The notes under the pieces: model-generated
The model's input: only the letters and a program-made list of their open reading frames with translations
Told to the model about the DNA's origin: nothing
Databases searched by the model: none
Translations under genes and position numbers: made by a program
Shown: positions 41,607-50,162 of the stretch, piece by piece
How the letters are laid out: the number at the start of each line of letters is the position of its first letter
Position numbering within the stretch: the stretch's first letter is position 1
Assembly: GCF_034439435.1 (NCBI RefSeq)
Contig: NZ_JAPCKJ010000001.1
Location: 558,001 to 622,000, forward strand
From: Sarcina sp034439435
GTDB taxonomy: Bacteria > Bacillota > Clostridia > Clostridiales > Clostridiaceae
DNA: 64,000 nucleotides
Reading direction: 5' to 3'

Positions 41607-42542
41607 TTAATTTTTTCTGCTCTTCTTGTCTAAAAGTACTGCTATTAATATAACTAACCCTTTTACTATTGATTGATAGAATGGTGATACATTCATAAGG
41701 TTTAATCCATTGTTAAGTACTCCTATAATAAGTGCACCTATTAAAGTACCTGTGATTGTTCCTTCTCCACCTGCTAAAGAAGTTCCTCCTATTACTACTG
41801 CAGCGATAGCATCTAATTCAAATCCTGTTCCTGCATTAGGTGAAGCAGATCCTATTCTACTTGTTATAATTACACCTGCAATGGCAGAAGCAAAACCTGA
41901 TACTACATAAACTAAAGTTTTTATTTTATCTGTATTTATTCCTGATAATCTTGAAGCATCTTCATTTCCACCTAAGGCATATAAATATCTTCCAAATCTT
42001 GTTTGTGATAAAGCATATACTGCTATGATTGCTATTATTACAGTTATTATGACTGGTATTGGCATAAATCCTATTTTACCATTTCCTATTTTAACAAATG
42101 CTTCAGGTAATTTTGATATTGGAGTACCATCTGTAAATACTAAAGTAGCTCCTCTAAATATTGTCATTGTGGCTAAAGTAACTATGAATGCTTGTAGTTT
42201 TCCTTTTGATACTAATAAACCATTTATTAATCCTACTACTATACCTATAACAGCAGCTACTATAATTGCTAAGAATACGTTTCCAGTTGACTTAACAATA
42301 GATGCTCCAACAGCACCACTAATAGCTAAAGTAGATCCAACTGATAAATCTATTCCACCTGTTAATATTACAAAAGTCATACCAATTGCTATGATTGCAT
42401 TAACTGAAACCTGCGTAAATACGTTAGTTATATTAGACACACTTAAAAAGTTTGGAGTAACTATAGTAATAACTATACATAATAATACTAGTCCTATAAG
42501 AGATTTATATTTAGATATATTTGCTTTAACATTCGCTTTCAT
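41607..42542 (-). CDS. rbsC: Ribose ABC transporter permease RbsC
   Basis: A 311-residue membrane protein of the RbsC family with about ten hydrophobic segments. The signature 'FVILTGGIDLSVGS' (near 59-72), 'GLINGLLVSKGKLQAFIVTL', 'ALGGNEDASRLSGIN' (coupling loop) and 'IAAVVIGGTSLAGGEGT' are present. It forms the homodimeric channel for ribose. It starts at ATG 42542 after GGGAGG, 13 nt after rbsA. Confidence 0.96.
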   Translation of the reverse strand: MKANVKANISKYKSLIGLVLLCIVITIVTPNFLSVSNITNVFTQVSVNAIIAIGMTFVILTGGIDLSVGSTLAISGAVGASIVKSTGNVFLAIIVAAVIGIVVGLINGLLVSKGKLQAFIVTLATMTIFRGATLVFTDGTPISKLPEAFVKIGNGKIGFMPIPVIITVIIAIIAVYALSQTRFGRYLYALGGNEDASRLSGINTDKIKTLVYVVSGFASAIAGVIITSRIGSASPNAGTGFELDAIAAVVIGGTSLAGGEGTITGTLIGALIIGVLNNGLNLMNVSPFYQSIVKGLVILIAVLLDKKSRKN

Positions 42543-42555
42543 TATGTAATCCTCC

Positions 42556-44061
42556 CTAATTGTTTATTCCAACAGCTAATTTCATTATACTTTCTTGATT
42601 TGCTTCTTCTCTACTTAATTCTCCAGAGATTCTTCCTTCACTCATAACCATAATTCTGTCGCTAATTCCTAATACTTCAGGTAAATCTGAAGAAATCATT
42701 ATTATTGCTTTTCCACTAGCTTTAAGCTCATTTAGAAGCTCATAAATTTCTTTCTTAGCTCCAACGTCTATTCCTCTAGTAGGTTCATCAATTATTAATA
42801 CCTCCGGTGATAACATAAGCCATTTTGCAAGTATAACTTTTTGTTGATTACCTCCACTTAAGTTTTTAATAATCTGATCTTTACTTGGAGTTTTAATATT
42901 TATTTTTTTAATATAATATTCTATGTCCTTAGTTTCTTCTTTTTTGTTTATGACTTTAAAATTATTTTCATATTTTTTTAAATTACATAAAGTCATGTTT
43001 TCTCCAACAGGCATTCCTAAAATACAGCCTTCTTTCTTTCTATCTTCAGAAAGATAACATATTCCTTTACTGATTGCATCATCTATACATCCTATGTTAA
43101 TGTGACTTCCATTTAATTCAATTTCACCACTTGTCTTTTTGTACTCTCCAAATATCGTTTTTGCAAGCTCTGTTCTTCCTGATCCCATAAGACCTGCAAC
43201 TCCTAATATTTCACCTTTTCTTAAAGTAAATGAGGCATTCTTTACGCCTTCCTTACAGCTAAGATCTTTGACTTCTAAGGCTAAATCACCCTTTTCAACT
43301 ACCCTATATGGAAATTGGTCTTCTATTGTTCTTCCAACCATCATTGATATAAGCTTGTCATTATCTATGTCTTTTATGTTTGCACTTCCTGCATACTTAC
43401 CATCTCTTAGCACTTCTACTCTGTGGCAAATTTTAAATATTTCTTCCATTCTATGTGATATGTATATTATTGCGATTCCTTTTTTTCTTAAGTTTTCTAT
43501 TACCTTAAAAAGGTTTTCAGTCTCTACATCAGTTAATGCTGTGGTTGGCTCATCCATAATAATTATTCTAGCATTCTTGGTTAAAGCCTTAGCTATTTCT
43601 AACATTTGCTTTTCTCCTACATTAAGGGTACCAACAAGTCTATTTGGATTTATATCACAGCCTATTTGTTCTAAGAACATTCTACTTCTTTCATCTAATA
43701 ATTTTTTATTTATTCTTCCAGTAAACTTATTATGTTTTTCATTTCCTAAAAATATATTTTCTGAAACAGTTAAGTTATTTAAAACACTAAGCTCTTGGTG
43801 AATTATTGTTATTCCAGCTTCTTCAGCTGACTTAATTCCCTTTACTTCTATTTCTCTTCCTTCTATAAAGATTTTTCCTTCATCTTTTTTATAAACTCCA
43901 CTTAATATTTTCATTAAGGTTGATTTTCCTGCACCATTTTCTCCCATAAGAGCAGTAACTTCTCCCCCATAAGCCATTAAGCTAACATTATCTAAAGCCT
44001 TAACTCCTGGAAATGATTTTGATACACCTTCCATCTTTAACATTGGTGTTCTTTCACTCAT
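42556..44061 (-). CDS. rbsA: Ribose ABC transporter ATP-binding protein RbsA
   Basis: A 501-residue tandem ABC ATPase. The N-terminal half has Walker A 'GENGAGKST', 'LNVGEKQM' in place of the usual LSGGQ and Walker B 'IIIMDEPTTALT'; the C-terminal half has the degenerate Walker A 'GLMGSGRTE' with intact 'LSGGNQQKV' and 'VLIIDEPTRGIDVGAK', the standard pattern for RbsA/MglA. It energises ribose import. The start ATG 44061 follows TGGGAGGTG. An 84-nt gap with a 13-bp hairpin separates it from rbsD. Confidence 0.96.
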   Translation of the reverse strand: MSERTPMLKMEGVSKSFPGVKALDNVSLMAYGGEVTALMGENGAGKSTLMKILSGVYKKDEGKIFIEGREIEVKGIKSAEEAGITIIHQELSVLNNLTVSENIFLGNEKHNKFTGRINKKLLDERSRMFLEQIGCDINPNRLVGTLNVGEKQMLEIAKALTKNARIIIMDEPTTALTDVETENLFKVIENLRKKGIAIIYISHRMEEIFKICHRVEVLRDGKYAGSANIKDIDNDKLISMMVGRTIEDQFPYRVVEKGDLALEVKDLSCKEGVKNASFTLRKGEILGVAGLMGSGRTELAKTIFGEYKKTSGEIELNGSHINIGCIDDAISKGICYLSEDRKKEGCILGMPVGENMTLCNLKKYENNFKVINKKEETKDIEYYIKKINIKTPSKDQIIKNLSGGNQQKVILAKWLMLSPEVLIIDEPTRGIDVGAKKEIYELLNELKASGKAIIMISSDLPEVLGISDRIMVMSEGRISGELSREEANQESIMKLAVGINN

Positions 44062-44095
44062 TTACTACACCTCCCAAAATACTTTGTATTTTTCT

Positions 44096-44136
44096 AAGAA
44101 TATTCTACCTATATAAAAACTAAGTAGAATATTCTT
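44096..44136 (-). promoter_or_regulatory. Intercistronic hairpin between rbsD and rbsA
   Basis: A perfect 13-bp stem (44096-44108 with 44124-44136) with a 15-nt loop. No T-run follows on the minus strand, so it is unlikely to terminate fully; it could separate transport from early catabolic mRNA by processing or stabilise the downstream part. Confidence 0.55.
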
Positions 44137-44145
44137 TATATATTC

Positions 44146-44541
44146 TTAAAAAACAACCCCTGATTTTAATATTATATTTGCATATGGAGTTTGTTCTCCT
44201 GTTCTAACAACAGCTTTACAATCTTTTAATTCCTTTTTTAACTCCTCATGTGATATAAATGTTATTTTAGTATCTTTTATAACATCTTTTATTTCTTTAA
44301 ATAACTCAGGACTAACTTCTTCTGTTTCCTTAGCAAGAACTATTTCTTCTATTTGTAACTCTTCTAATATAGCTTTTAATGTCTCCATAAATCCTGGAAC
44401 ACCTTTTATTAATGCTAAATCTATTCTCTCAGTTTCATTTGGTATAGGTAGTCCACAATCTCCTATAGCTAACATATCAGTATGTCCCATTTTTGATATA
44501 ACTGAGCTTATATCACTATTTAATAAACTTGTTTTTCTCAT
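44146..44541 (-). CDS. rbsD: D-ribose pyranase RbsD
   Basis: A 131-residue protein of the RbsD/FucU family with His20 in 'MGHTDMLAIGDCGLPIP' (catalytic His, with Asp28 nearby) and the C-terminal 'VVRTGEQTPYANIILKSGVVF' region, shown here as 'RTGEQTPYANIIL'. It interconverts beta-pyranose and beta-furanose forms of ribose, so that RbsK gets its substrate. It begins 2 nt after rbsK and has the normal length. Confidence 0.95.
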   Translation of the reverse strand: MRKTSLLNSDISSVISKMGHTDMLAIGDCGLPIPNETERIDLALIKGVPGFMETLKAILEELQIEEIVLAKETEEVSPELFKEIKDVIKDTKITFISHEELKKELKDCKAVVRTGEQTPYANIILKSGVVF

Positions 44542-44543
44542 AA

Positions 44544-45476
44544 TTACTCTTCTCCCTTATAAACTTCTAAAACTTCTTCTAAAAATGGTATTGATGGTTG
44601 AGCACCTTTTCTTTGTACTGCTATTGATGATACTTTATTTCCAAATCTTATAGCCTTACTTAAAGTTTCTCTTCCTAAGTTCTTAACATCTAATTTTGAA
44701 CTTAATCCTCCAATAAAGCTATCTCCAGCCGCTGTAGTGTCTATTGCATTTACCTTGTATGCTGGAACTATTTCATAAAAGTCTTTTCCTATTAAAGCTG
44801 CTCCCTTTTCACCTAAAGTTATTATTACAAATTTAACTCCCTTGTCTAAGAATATTTCACCAGCTTTTTTTGCATCTTCTATATCTTTTATTTCAATTCC
44901 TGTTAAAAGCTCTGCTTCTGTTTCATTTGGAACTATTATATCTGTATATTTTAATAATTTTTCTTTTATTTGCTTAGCTGGAGCTGGATTTAAAATTGTT
45001 AATTTTCCATACTCTTTAGCTATTTTAAAAGCTTCTATTGTTACATCTTCTGGTGTTTCAAATTGTGATATTATAATATCTACTTCTTTTAATATGCTTT
45101 CTGCTTTTTTTATTTCCTCTTTAGTTAATGTCATATTTGAACCTGCATTAACAATTATTGAGTTGTTTCCATTATCATTAACCATTATTAATGCCATTCC
45201 TGTTGGCTCTGTTTCATCTTCAAAAATATATTTAACATCTATGTTATCTTCTATTAATTTATCTCTTAATTCTCTTCCATTTTCATCTTTTCCTATTTTT
45301 GAAATCATGAAAACTTCTGATCCATTTCTTTTAGCTGCTACTGCTTGATTCGCACCTTTTCCCCCTGCTATTTTTTGAAATGATTTTGAAAGTATAGTTT
45401 CTCCAACCTTAGGCATATCTTTAACCTTTAAAACTAAATCCATATTAATACTTCCAAGTACACATATTTTATTCAT
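44544..45476 (-). CDS. rbsK: Ribokinase RbsK
   Basis: A 310-residue PfkB-family kinase that makes ribose 5-phosphate. It has 'GGKGANQAVAAKRNG' (about 39-53), 'NPAPAK' and the anion-hole/catalytic motif 'DTTAAGDSFIGG' (the usual form is DTTGAGD). The start is ATG 45476 because AAGGAGGGAG lies 5-7 nt upstream; the longer frame to 45506 would run through the operator region. It is the first gene of the operon rbsK-rbsD-rbsA-rbsC-rbsB-rbsR. Confidence 0.95.
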   Translation of the reverse strand: MNKICVLGSINMDLVLKVKDMPKVGETILSKSFQKIAGGKGANQAVAAKRNGSEVFMISKIGKDENGRELRDKLIEDNIDVKYIFEDETEPTGMALIMVNDNGNNSIIVNAGSNMTLTKEEIKKAESILKEVDIIISQFETPEDVTIEAFKIAKEYGKLTILNPAPAKQIKEKLLKYTDIIVPNETEAELLTGIEIKDIEDAKKAGEIFLDKGVKFVIITLGEKGAALIGKDFYEIVPAYKVNAIDTTAAGDSFIGGLSSKLDVKNLGRETLSKAIRFGNKVSSIAVQRKGAQPSIPFLEEVLEVYKGEE

Positions 45477-45492
45477 TAATGCTCCCTCCTTA

Positions 45493-45519
45493 GTTAACCG
45501 TTTCACTAAACCGATTAAC
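45493..45519. promoter_or_regulatory. Probable RbsR operator downstream of the rbs -10 box
   Basis: A 27-bp imperfect inverted repeat with the ends GTTAA(T/C)CG and CGGTTAAC lies just after the -10 box and before the ribosome site. Its half-site AAACGGTTAAC resembles LacI-family operators. Confidence 0.6.
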
Positions 45520-45522
45520 TAT

Positions 45523-45551
45523 ATAATAATACTTTTGTAAACGTTAATCAA
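45523..45551 (-). promoter_or_regulatory. Promoter of the rbs operon with an upstream operator
   Basis: TTGATT (45551-45546) and TATTAT (45528-45523) on the minus strand are 17 nt apart. The spacer contains a second LacI-type element, GTAAACGTTAAT at 45537-45548, overlapping the -35 box. Confidence 0.65.
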
Positions 45552-45569
45552 GGCTTTTTTGCAAAAAAA

Positions 45570-45606
45570 TAAAAAAAGAGTATAGATTTAAAAAAATCCA
45601 TACTCT
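45570..45606 (-). terminator. Terminator of the def gene
   Basis: A 13-bp stem (45577-45589 with 45594-45606, one G-U pair in the minus-strand RNA) followed by TTTTTTTATTTTTTT. It insulates the rbs promoter. Confidence 0.9.
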
Positions 45607-45616
45607 AAAAATTTAA

Positions 45617-46084
45617 TTATTCTTCTATTAATTCATACATTTCTTTAGCTCTATCAACGTACATTATTCCTTCTAGATGATCTATTTCATGTAAGAAACA
45701 TCTCGCTAGAAGATCTTGAGCTTCATAAACCTTTAATTCACCTTTTTCATTTAAAGCTTGTATTCTAACTGCTCTTGGTCTTTCAACTAATCCCTCATGC
45801 ATTACATAGCTTAAACATCCTTCATAATCATCATAAGTTTCTTTTGAAACTCCTATTACTTCTGGATTTATAAGAACATATTCATTCTCTCCATCTTGAA
45901 AATTTATATAAACAACTCTTTTATTAACTGCTAATTGTGGTGCAGCTAAACCTATTCCTTCTACAGTCGCTAATGTATCCTTTAAATCTTGAATTAATTC
46001 TTTAACTTCACTAACATTTTTAACAGGCTCTGAAACTCTTTTTAAAGCTTCATCTCCTAATTGAACTATTTTTTTAACAGCCAT
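45617..46084 (-). CDS. def: Peptide deformylase
   Basis: A 155-residue type 1B-like deformylase that removes the formyl group from nascent proteins. The three motifs are 'GIGLAAPQ' (43-50), 'EGCLSY' with metal ligand Cys90, and 'HEIDH' (132-136) with the two His ligands and catalytic Glu. Motif 2 is followed by 'VMHEGLV' rather than the usual 'VPG', so it is a somewhat divergent copy; another def elsewhere in the genome is possible. The start ATG 46084 has AAAGGAG upstream. It is monocistronic. Confidence 0.93.
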   Translation of the reverse strand: MAVKKIVQLGDEALKRVSEPVKNVSEVKELIQDLKDTLATVEGIGLAAPQLAVNKRVVYINFQDGENEYVLINPEVIGVSKETYDDYEGCLSYVMHEGLVERPRAVRIQALNEKGELKVYEAQDLLARCFLHEIDHLEGIMYVDRAKEMYELIEE

Positions 46085-46188
46085 TTAATTTCTCCTTTCA
46101 ACACTCTTATATGTATATTAAATCATAAAAATATAAAATTTTCACTAGTAAATTATATATAATATTCTTATAAAATATTATTGACTGT

Positions 46189-46237
46189 CTTTAAAGCATC
46201 TAAGTTTAAACTTATTATACTTTAAAGACAGTCAATA
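46189..46237 (-). terminator. Terminator hairpin of the TagO/WecA-type gene
   Basis: An 18-bp perfect stem (46189-46206 with 46220-46237) starting directly after the stop codon; the T-tract after it is weak (ATATTTTAT). Confidence 0.75.
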
Positions 46238-47197
46238 CTATAATATTATCATAACTATTAACAATGATACTAAGCTTAAACATCCACTCAGTATACATAT
46301 ATATGATACTATTTGCTTTACAGTCATTCCCTTTTCTTGAAGTCTATAATGTATTTGGCTTCTATCTGCCTCATAAACAGGCTTTCCTGATTGAAATCTT
46401 CTGAAGATAACAAAGATATTATCAAAAATAGGTACACCTAAAGCTAATACCGGTACTAGTATAGATAATACAGTGGCTTGTTTAAATGCCCCTTCTAGGG
46501 CTATAATAGCTAAAATAAAGCCTAAGAAGTTAGCACCTGAATCTCCCATGAATACTCGTGCTGGATGCCTATTATATCTTAAAAAGGCTAATATTGATCC
46601 TACTAGAGTTATTGACATATATGCAGAATTAAATTGTCCCTTTGCAAGAGCAACGACGAACATAGTCATAGCTGATATTATAGATATACTTCCTGCTAAT
46701 CCATCCATTCCATCAGACCAGTTGATTACTGTTGTAACTCCAAAAATCCATGTTATTGTAAGAATATATTGAGCCCATGTGGAAAATTGGACAAATTCAC
46801 CTGTGAATGGATTGCTTATACCTCTAAAAACAATTCCAGCTTTAAAAACCATAGTGGCAGCTAAAATTTGTATTATAACCCTAGGGTATATTGGAAACTC
46901 TTTGCCTTTTCCTTTATAATAATCGTCTATTACTCCTATTATAATTACCAGAGTAGATGCTATAAATATAGTAAAAGTTTCTGATAATTGCCTTGTAGAA
47001 TCTATTCCAAAAAGGTATGTTGCAAAAAATCCTATATACATAACAACCCCACCTATCAAAGGCGTTAATTTATCATGTTTTTTTCTTCCTGTAGGTTTAT
47101 CAACAAAACCTTTTTCCTTAGCAAAGTCAATAAACTTTGGCATTAATAGATATACTATAATAAAAGGAATAAGCATTACAATTAAATACTTAATCAT
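46238..47197 (-). CDS. Undecaprenyl-phosphate sugar-1-phosphate transferase (MraY/WecA/TagO family)
   Basis: A 319-residue membrane enzyme with about ten helices that attaches a sugar 1-phosphate (usually GlcNAc-1-P) to undecaprenyl phosphate, starting teichoic acid or other wall polymer synthesis. Family motifs: 'DKPTGRKKH', 'VIDDYYKGKG' (DD metal site), 'NWSDGMDGLAG', 'MGDSGANFLG' and 'HYRL' in the last loop. The single copy of those features fits TagO/WecA rather than MraY, which has a different loop and sits in the mur cluster. The start ATG 47197 follows AGAGGGAG; an ATG 27 nt upstream has no ribosome site. Confidence 0.88.
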   Translation of the reverse strand: MIKYLIVMLIPFIIVYLLMPKFIDFAKEKGFVDKPTGRKKHDKLTPLIGGVVMYIGFFATYLFGIDSTRQLSETFTIFIASTLVIIIGVIDDYYKGKGKEFPIYPRVIIQILAATMVFKAGIVFRGISNPFTGEFVQFSTWAQYILTITWIFGVTTVINWSDGMDGLAGSISIISAMTMFVVALAKGQFNSAYMSITLVGSILAFLRYNRHPARVFMGDSGANFLGFILAIIALEGAFKQATVLSILVPVLALGVPIFDNIFVIFRRFQSGKPVYEADRSQIHYRLQEKGMTVKQIVSYICILSGCLSLVSLLIVMIIL

Positions 47198-47344
47198 ATT
47201 TTCTCCCTCTGCATTAAAAAACATTTTTTTTACATATATTATTCTAGTAGATTAATAAGTCATATTGATGACATTTTAATTAAAAATCTTTTATTACTTA
47301 TTATTATATCACCTAATTAAGTAAATTAATCATTTACAGAAAAA

Positions 47345-47911
47345 TTACTCTGTCTCATGCTTTAAGCAAACTGAAAAAACATGACAAGGTATTTTTCCTT
47401 CTTCTTTTCTTTCATATCTTTTAACTAATTCTCTTATTTCTCTATTTATCTCTTTAAACTCATCCTCATTTAAATATATATTCTTATAATTAAATCCTAC
47501 AGCATCCTCTGCATTGCCTGTATCAACTTTCTCGGCTATTCTCTTCATAGTTTGTTCTTTTGAGCTATCATAATATTCGCTTAGAATATTTAATATTTGA
47601 GATTTGTATACTTGCTTAGCTTCTTTTTTAATTTGATTTCCTTCTATATTGAAGCTATCTGCAGTTAAATAATAATATTTTGCTATTATACCCTTTATTT
47701 CTTTTGTTTTTACAAGTTCCAAAATTCCTGCTTTTTCTAATTTTTTAATATGATAATGAACTTTTGCTGGTACTTCCCCAAAAAAATCAGCAATTTCTTT
47801 TACAGTAGCAGATTCTTGATTATTTCTAAGATAAGTTATTATCTTTAGTCTATATGGATCTGAATATGCTTTTATTTGTTCTAAAGTAGTTAAATTCATA
47901 ACACTGTTCAT
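47345..47911 (-). CDS. ArsR-type winged-helix regulator
   Basis: A 188-residue regulator with an N-terminal ArsR-like winged helix: 'LKIITYLRNNQESATVKEIA', recognition helix 'PAKVHYHIKKLEKAGIL' (about 47-63), wing 'VKTKEIKGIIAKYYYLTA'. The C-terminal 100 residues are helical and of unknown function, and no metal-binding Cys pair is seen in the DNA-binding part. The start ATG 47911 is behind AAGGGGGG. No divergent target gene is adjacent; it may be autoregulated. Confidence 0.8.
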   Translation of the reverse strand: MNSVMNLTTLEQIKAYSDPYRLKIITYLRNNQESATVKEIADFFGEVPAKVHYHIKKLEKAGILELVKTKEIKGIIAKYYYLTADSFNIEGNQIKKEAKQVYKSQILNILSEYYDSSKEQTMKRIAEKVDTGNAEDAVGFNYKNIYLNEDEFKEINREIRELVKRYERKEEGKIPCHVFSVCLKHETE

Positions 47912-47950
47912 TTTAAGCCCCCCCTTAGTATTAAGTGTAATTATTTACTT

Positions 47951-47959
47951 ATTATACCA
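47951..47959 (-). promoter_or_regulatory. Extended -10 promoter of the ArsR-type gene
   Basis: TGGTATAAT on the minus strand is a consensus extended -10 (TGnTATAAT); the -35 is poor. It ends about 40 nt before the start codon. Confidence 0.5.
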
Positions 47960-48069
47960 TATTCTGTAGATAATTCACATAATAAAAAAACTATTATAAA
48001 AATTTTTATTATATTAAAATATCTATTTTTTCTTAATAAGATTATACATTTTATTTGGAAAATAGTAAA

Positions 48070-48118
48070 GAAAAAAGGCAAATCTTGATGTTTTATTAAC
48101 ATAAGATTGCCTTTTTTA
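48070..48118. terminator. Terminator of the V-ATPase operon
   Basis: An imperfect hairpin pairs AAAAAAGGCAA...CTT (from 48070) with AAG..TTGCCTTTTTT (to 48117); T-runs follow on both strands. Confidence 0.8.
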
Positions 48119-48132
48119 TTAATTTATATAAA

Positions 48133-48777
48133 CTATCCTCTTTGCTCAATCATAGATTTAACTTTCATAAGTCTTGTTAAAGCACTTCTCTCATTTTCAT
48201 CAAGTTTCATTCTGATGTATCTGATAGTCTCTTTTAATTGAGGAATTGTCATATATTCAAGAGCATTAACTCTTCTTCTTGTTTTTTCAATCTCGTCTGC
48301 CATAAGCTGACCAGATTTCTCAACTTCTGCAAGTTCTAATAATTTTGGTAATATTCCATATAGCTTAGAAATTGCATCATCAAGCTCAGCTGAAGTATTC
48401 ATAAATCCATAAGGATAAATACTACCTTCATCACCTTCTAACTTTCTTTTGAAGTTCATTATAGGCACATTTACACTCATTATGTTTTTATTTCCGACTT
48501 CAACCTCAATCTCTTCTTTAGGGTATGCTATAGCTTCCTCTAGGAACTCTGAACTCATAACAGCTCTAGCCATAACGAAGTCTTTTAAGGAACTTCCTAG
48601 TTCCTTTTCAACTTCATCTCTTAATTGATTATTATATTTGATAAGGTTTATGAATTGTCTCATTAACTCATCTTGCTTATCTTTTAATAATTTATGTCCT
48701 CTTGTTGCTGTTGCTAATCTTTTCTTTAGCTTTGAGAGTTCCATTCTAGTAGGATTGACATTTAATCTTTGTGCCAT
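48133..48777 (-). CDS. ntpD: V-type ATPase subunit D (central rotor shaft)
   Basis: A 214-residue protein made of two long helices (about 5-75 and 125-205) that form the antiparallel coiled coil of the rotor inside the A3B3 ring. 'VNPTRMELSKLKKRL' (8-22) and 'RRVNALEYMTIPQLKETIRYI' region ('RRVNALEYMTIP') are the family signatures. It is the last gene of the operon, 2 nt after ntpB, and is followed by the operon terminator. Confidence 0.96.
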   Translation of the reverse strand: MAQRLNVNPTRMELSKLKKRLATATRGHKLLKDKQDELMRQFINLIKYNNQLRDEVEKELGSSLKDFVMARAVMSSEFLEEAIAYPKEEIEVEVGNKNIMSVNVPIMNFKRKLEGDEGSIYPYGFMNTSAELDDAISKLYGILPKLLELAEVEKSGQLMADEIEKTRRRVNALEYMTIPQLKETIRYIRMKLDENERSALTRLMKVKSMIEQRG

Positions 48778-48779
48778 TC

Positions 48780-50162
48780 TTACTCATCCTCTCCAACAGG
48801 CATATACTTTTCAAGATATTCATCTCTAATTCTCTTAAGCTCTGTTCTAGGTAAGATCTTAAGTAATTTCCATCCAAGATTTAGAGTTTCCTCTATTGTT
48901 CTGTTAGTTGTAAAACCTTGTGAAACATATTCATTTTCAAAAGCTTCAGCAAATTTAGCGTATGCTTTATCAACGTCTGATAATGCTGATTCTCCTAATA
49001 TAGCAGCAAGTTCTTTTGCTTGCTTACCTTGTGCATATGCTGAGAATAACTGGTTCATTGTATCAGCGTGATCTTCTCTAGTTTTTCCTTTACCAATACC
49101 TTTATCCTTAAGTCTTGATAATGATGGTAAAACATCTATTGGAGGCATTATTCCTTTCTTGTAAAGCTCTCTTGAAAGGATTATTTGTCCCTCAGTGATA
49201 TATCCAGTTAAGTCTGGAATTGGGTGAGTTTTATCATCTTCAGGCATTGTTAATATTGGAATTTGAGTTATTGAACCTTCTTTTCCAACTAATCTTCCTG
49301 CTCTTTCATATAATGTTGAAAGGTCAGTGTATAGGTATCCTGGATATCCTCTTCTTCCTGGAACCTCTTTTCTAGCTGCAGAAACTTCTCTTAAAGCCTC
49401 ACAGTAGTTTGTTATATCTGTCATTATAACAAGAACGTGCATTCCCTTTTCGTATGCTAAGTACTCAGCAGTAGTTAATGCCATTCTTGGAGTAGCTATT
49501 CTCTCTATAGCTGGGTCTGATGCTAAGTTCATGAATAGAACTGATCTATCTATAGCTCCAGTTTTTGTGAACTCATCTACGAAGAATTCAGCTTCTTCGA
49601 AAGTAATACCTATAGCAGCAAATACAACTGCGAACTTAGAATCTGAGTTTAAAACTTTTGCTTGTCTTGCGATTTGAGCAGCTAACTCTTTGTGTGGAAG
49701 ACCTGATCCTGAGAAAACAGGAAGTTTTTGTCCTCTAACTAGAGTATTAAGACCATCTATTGCAGAAATACCAGTTTGAATGAACTCTGATGGATAATTT
49801 CTAGCAACAGGGTTTATAGCTTCTCCGTTTATATCTAATCTCTTCTCTGGTATTATATTTGGACCGTTATCTTTTGGTCTACCCATACCATCGAATACTC
49901 TTCCTAACATATCTTCTGAAACACCAATTTCAAGTGGTCTTCCTAAGAATCTTACTTTTGTATCTTTAAGGTTAATTCCTGCTGAGCCTTCGAAAAGCTG
50001 AACCATAGCTTTGTCTCCGTTAACTTCAAGAACTTTACCTCTTCTTAACTCACCAGTTTGCATTTCTATTTCAACTAGCTCATCGTATTTAACACCTTCT
50101 ACGCCTTCAACAGCCATTAAGGGTCCTACAACTTCAGTAACTGTTTTGTATTCTTTAAGCAT
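48780..50162 (-). CDS. ntpB: V-type ATPase subunit B (non-catalytic)
   Basis: A 460-residue regulatory subunit that alternates with A in the head. It has the F1/V1 fold with the conserved 'GKVLEVNGDKAMVQLFEG', 'SGSGLPHKELAAQIARQA' (degenerate P-loop, no GKT), 'DPAIERIATPRMALTTAEYLA' region ('ERIATPRMALT') and 'PGRRGYPGYLYTDLS'. The start codon overlaps the end of ntpA by 8 nt, which points to translational coupling. Confidence 0.97.
   Translation of the reverse strand: MLKEYKTVTEVVGPLMAVEGVEGVKYDELVEIEMQTGELRRGKVLEVNGDKAMVQLFEGSAGINLKDTKVRFLGRPLEIGVSEDMLGRVFDGMGRPKDNGPNIIPEKRLDINGEAINPVARNYPSEFIQTGISAIDGLNTLVRGQKLPVFSGSGLPHKELAAQIARQAKVLNSDSKFAVVFAAIGITFEEAEFFVDEFTKTGAIDRSVLFMNLASDPAIERIATPRMALTTAEYLAYEKGMHVLVIMTDITNYCEALREVSAARKEVPGRRGYPGYLYTDLSTLYERAGRLVGKEGSITQIPILTMPEDDKTHPIPDLTGYITEGQIILSRELYKKGIMPPIDVLPSLSRLKDKGIGKGKTREDHADTMNQLFSAYAQGKQAKELAAILGESALSDVDKAYAKFAEAFENEYVSQGFTTNRTIEETLNLGWKLLKILPRTELKRIRDEYLEKYMPVGEDE

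Noticed and set aside
41710..42549. Plus-strand frames opposite rbsC and other open frames opposite real genes
   Set aside because: They mirror well conserved minus-strand genes, lack ribosome sites and encode low-complexity Thr/Ile/Ala-rich peptides.
45477..45506. Ribokinase start at 45506
   Set aside because: This would place the coding region across the strong AAGGAGGGAG site and the operator; ATG 45476 has ideal spacing.
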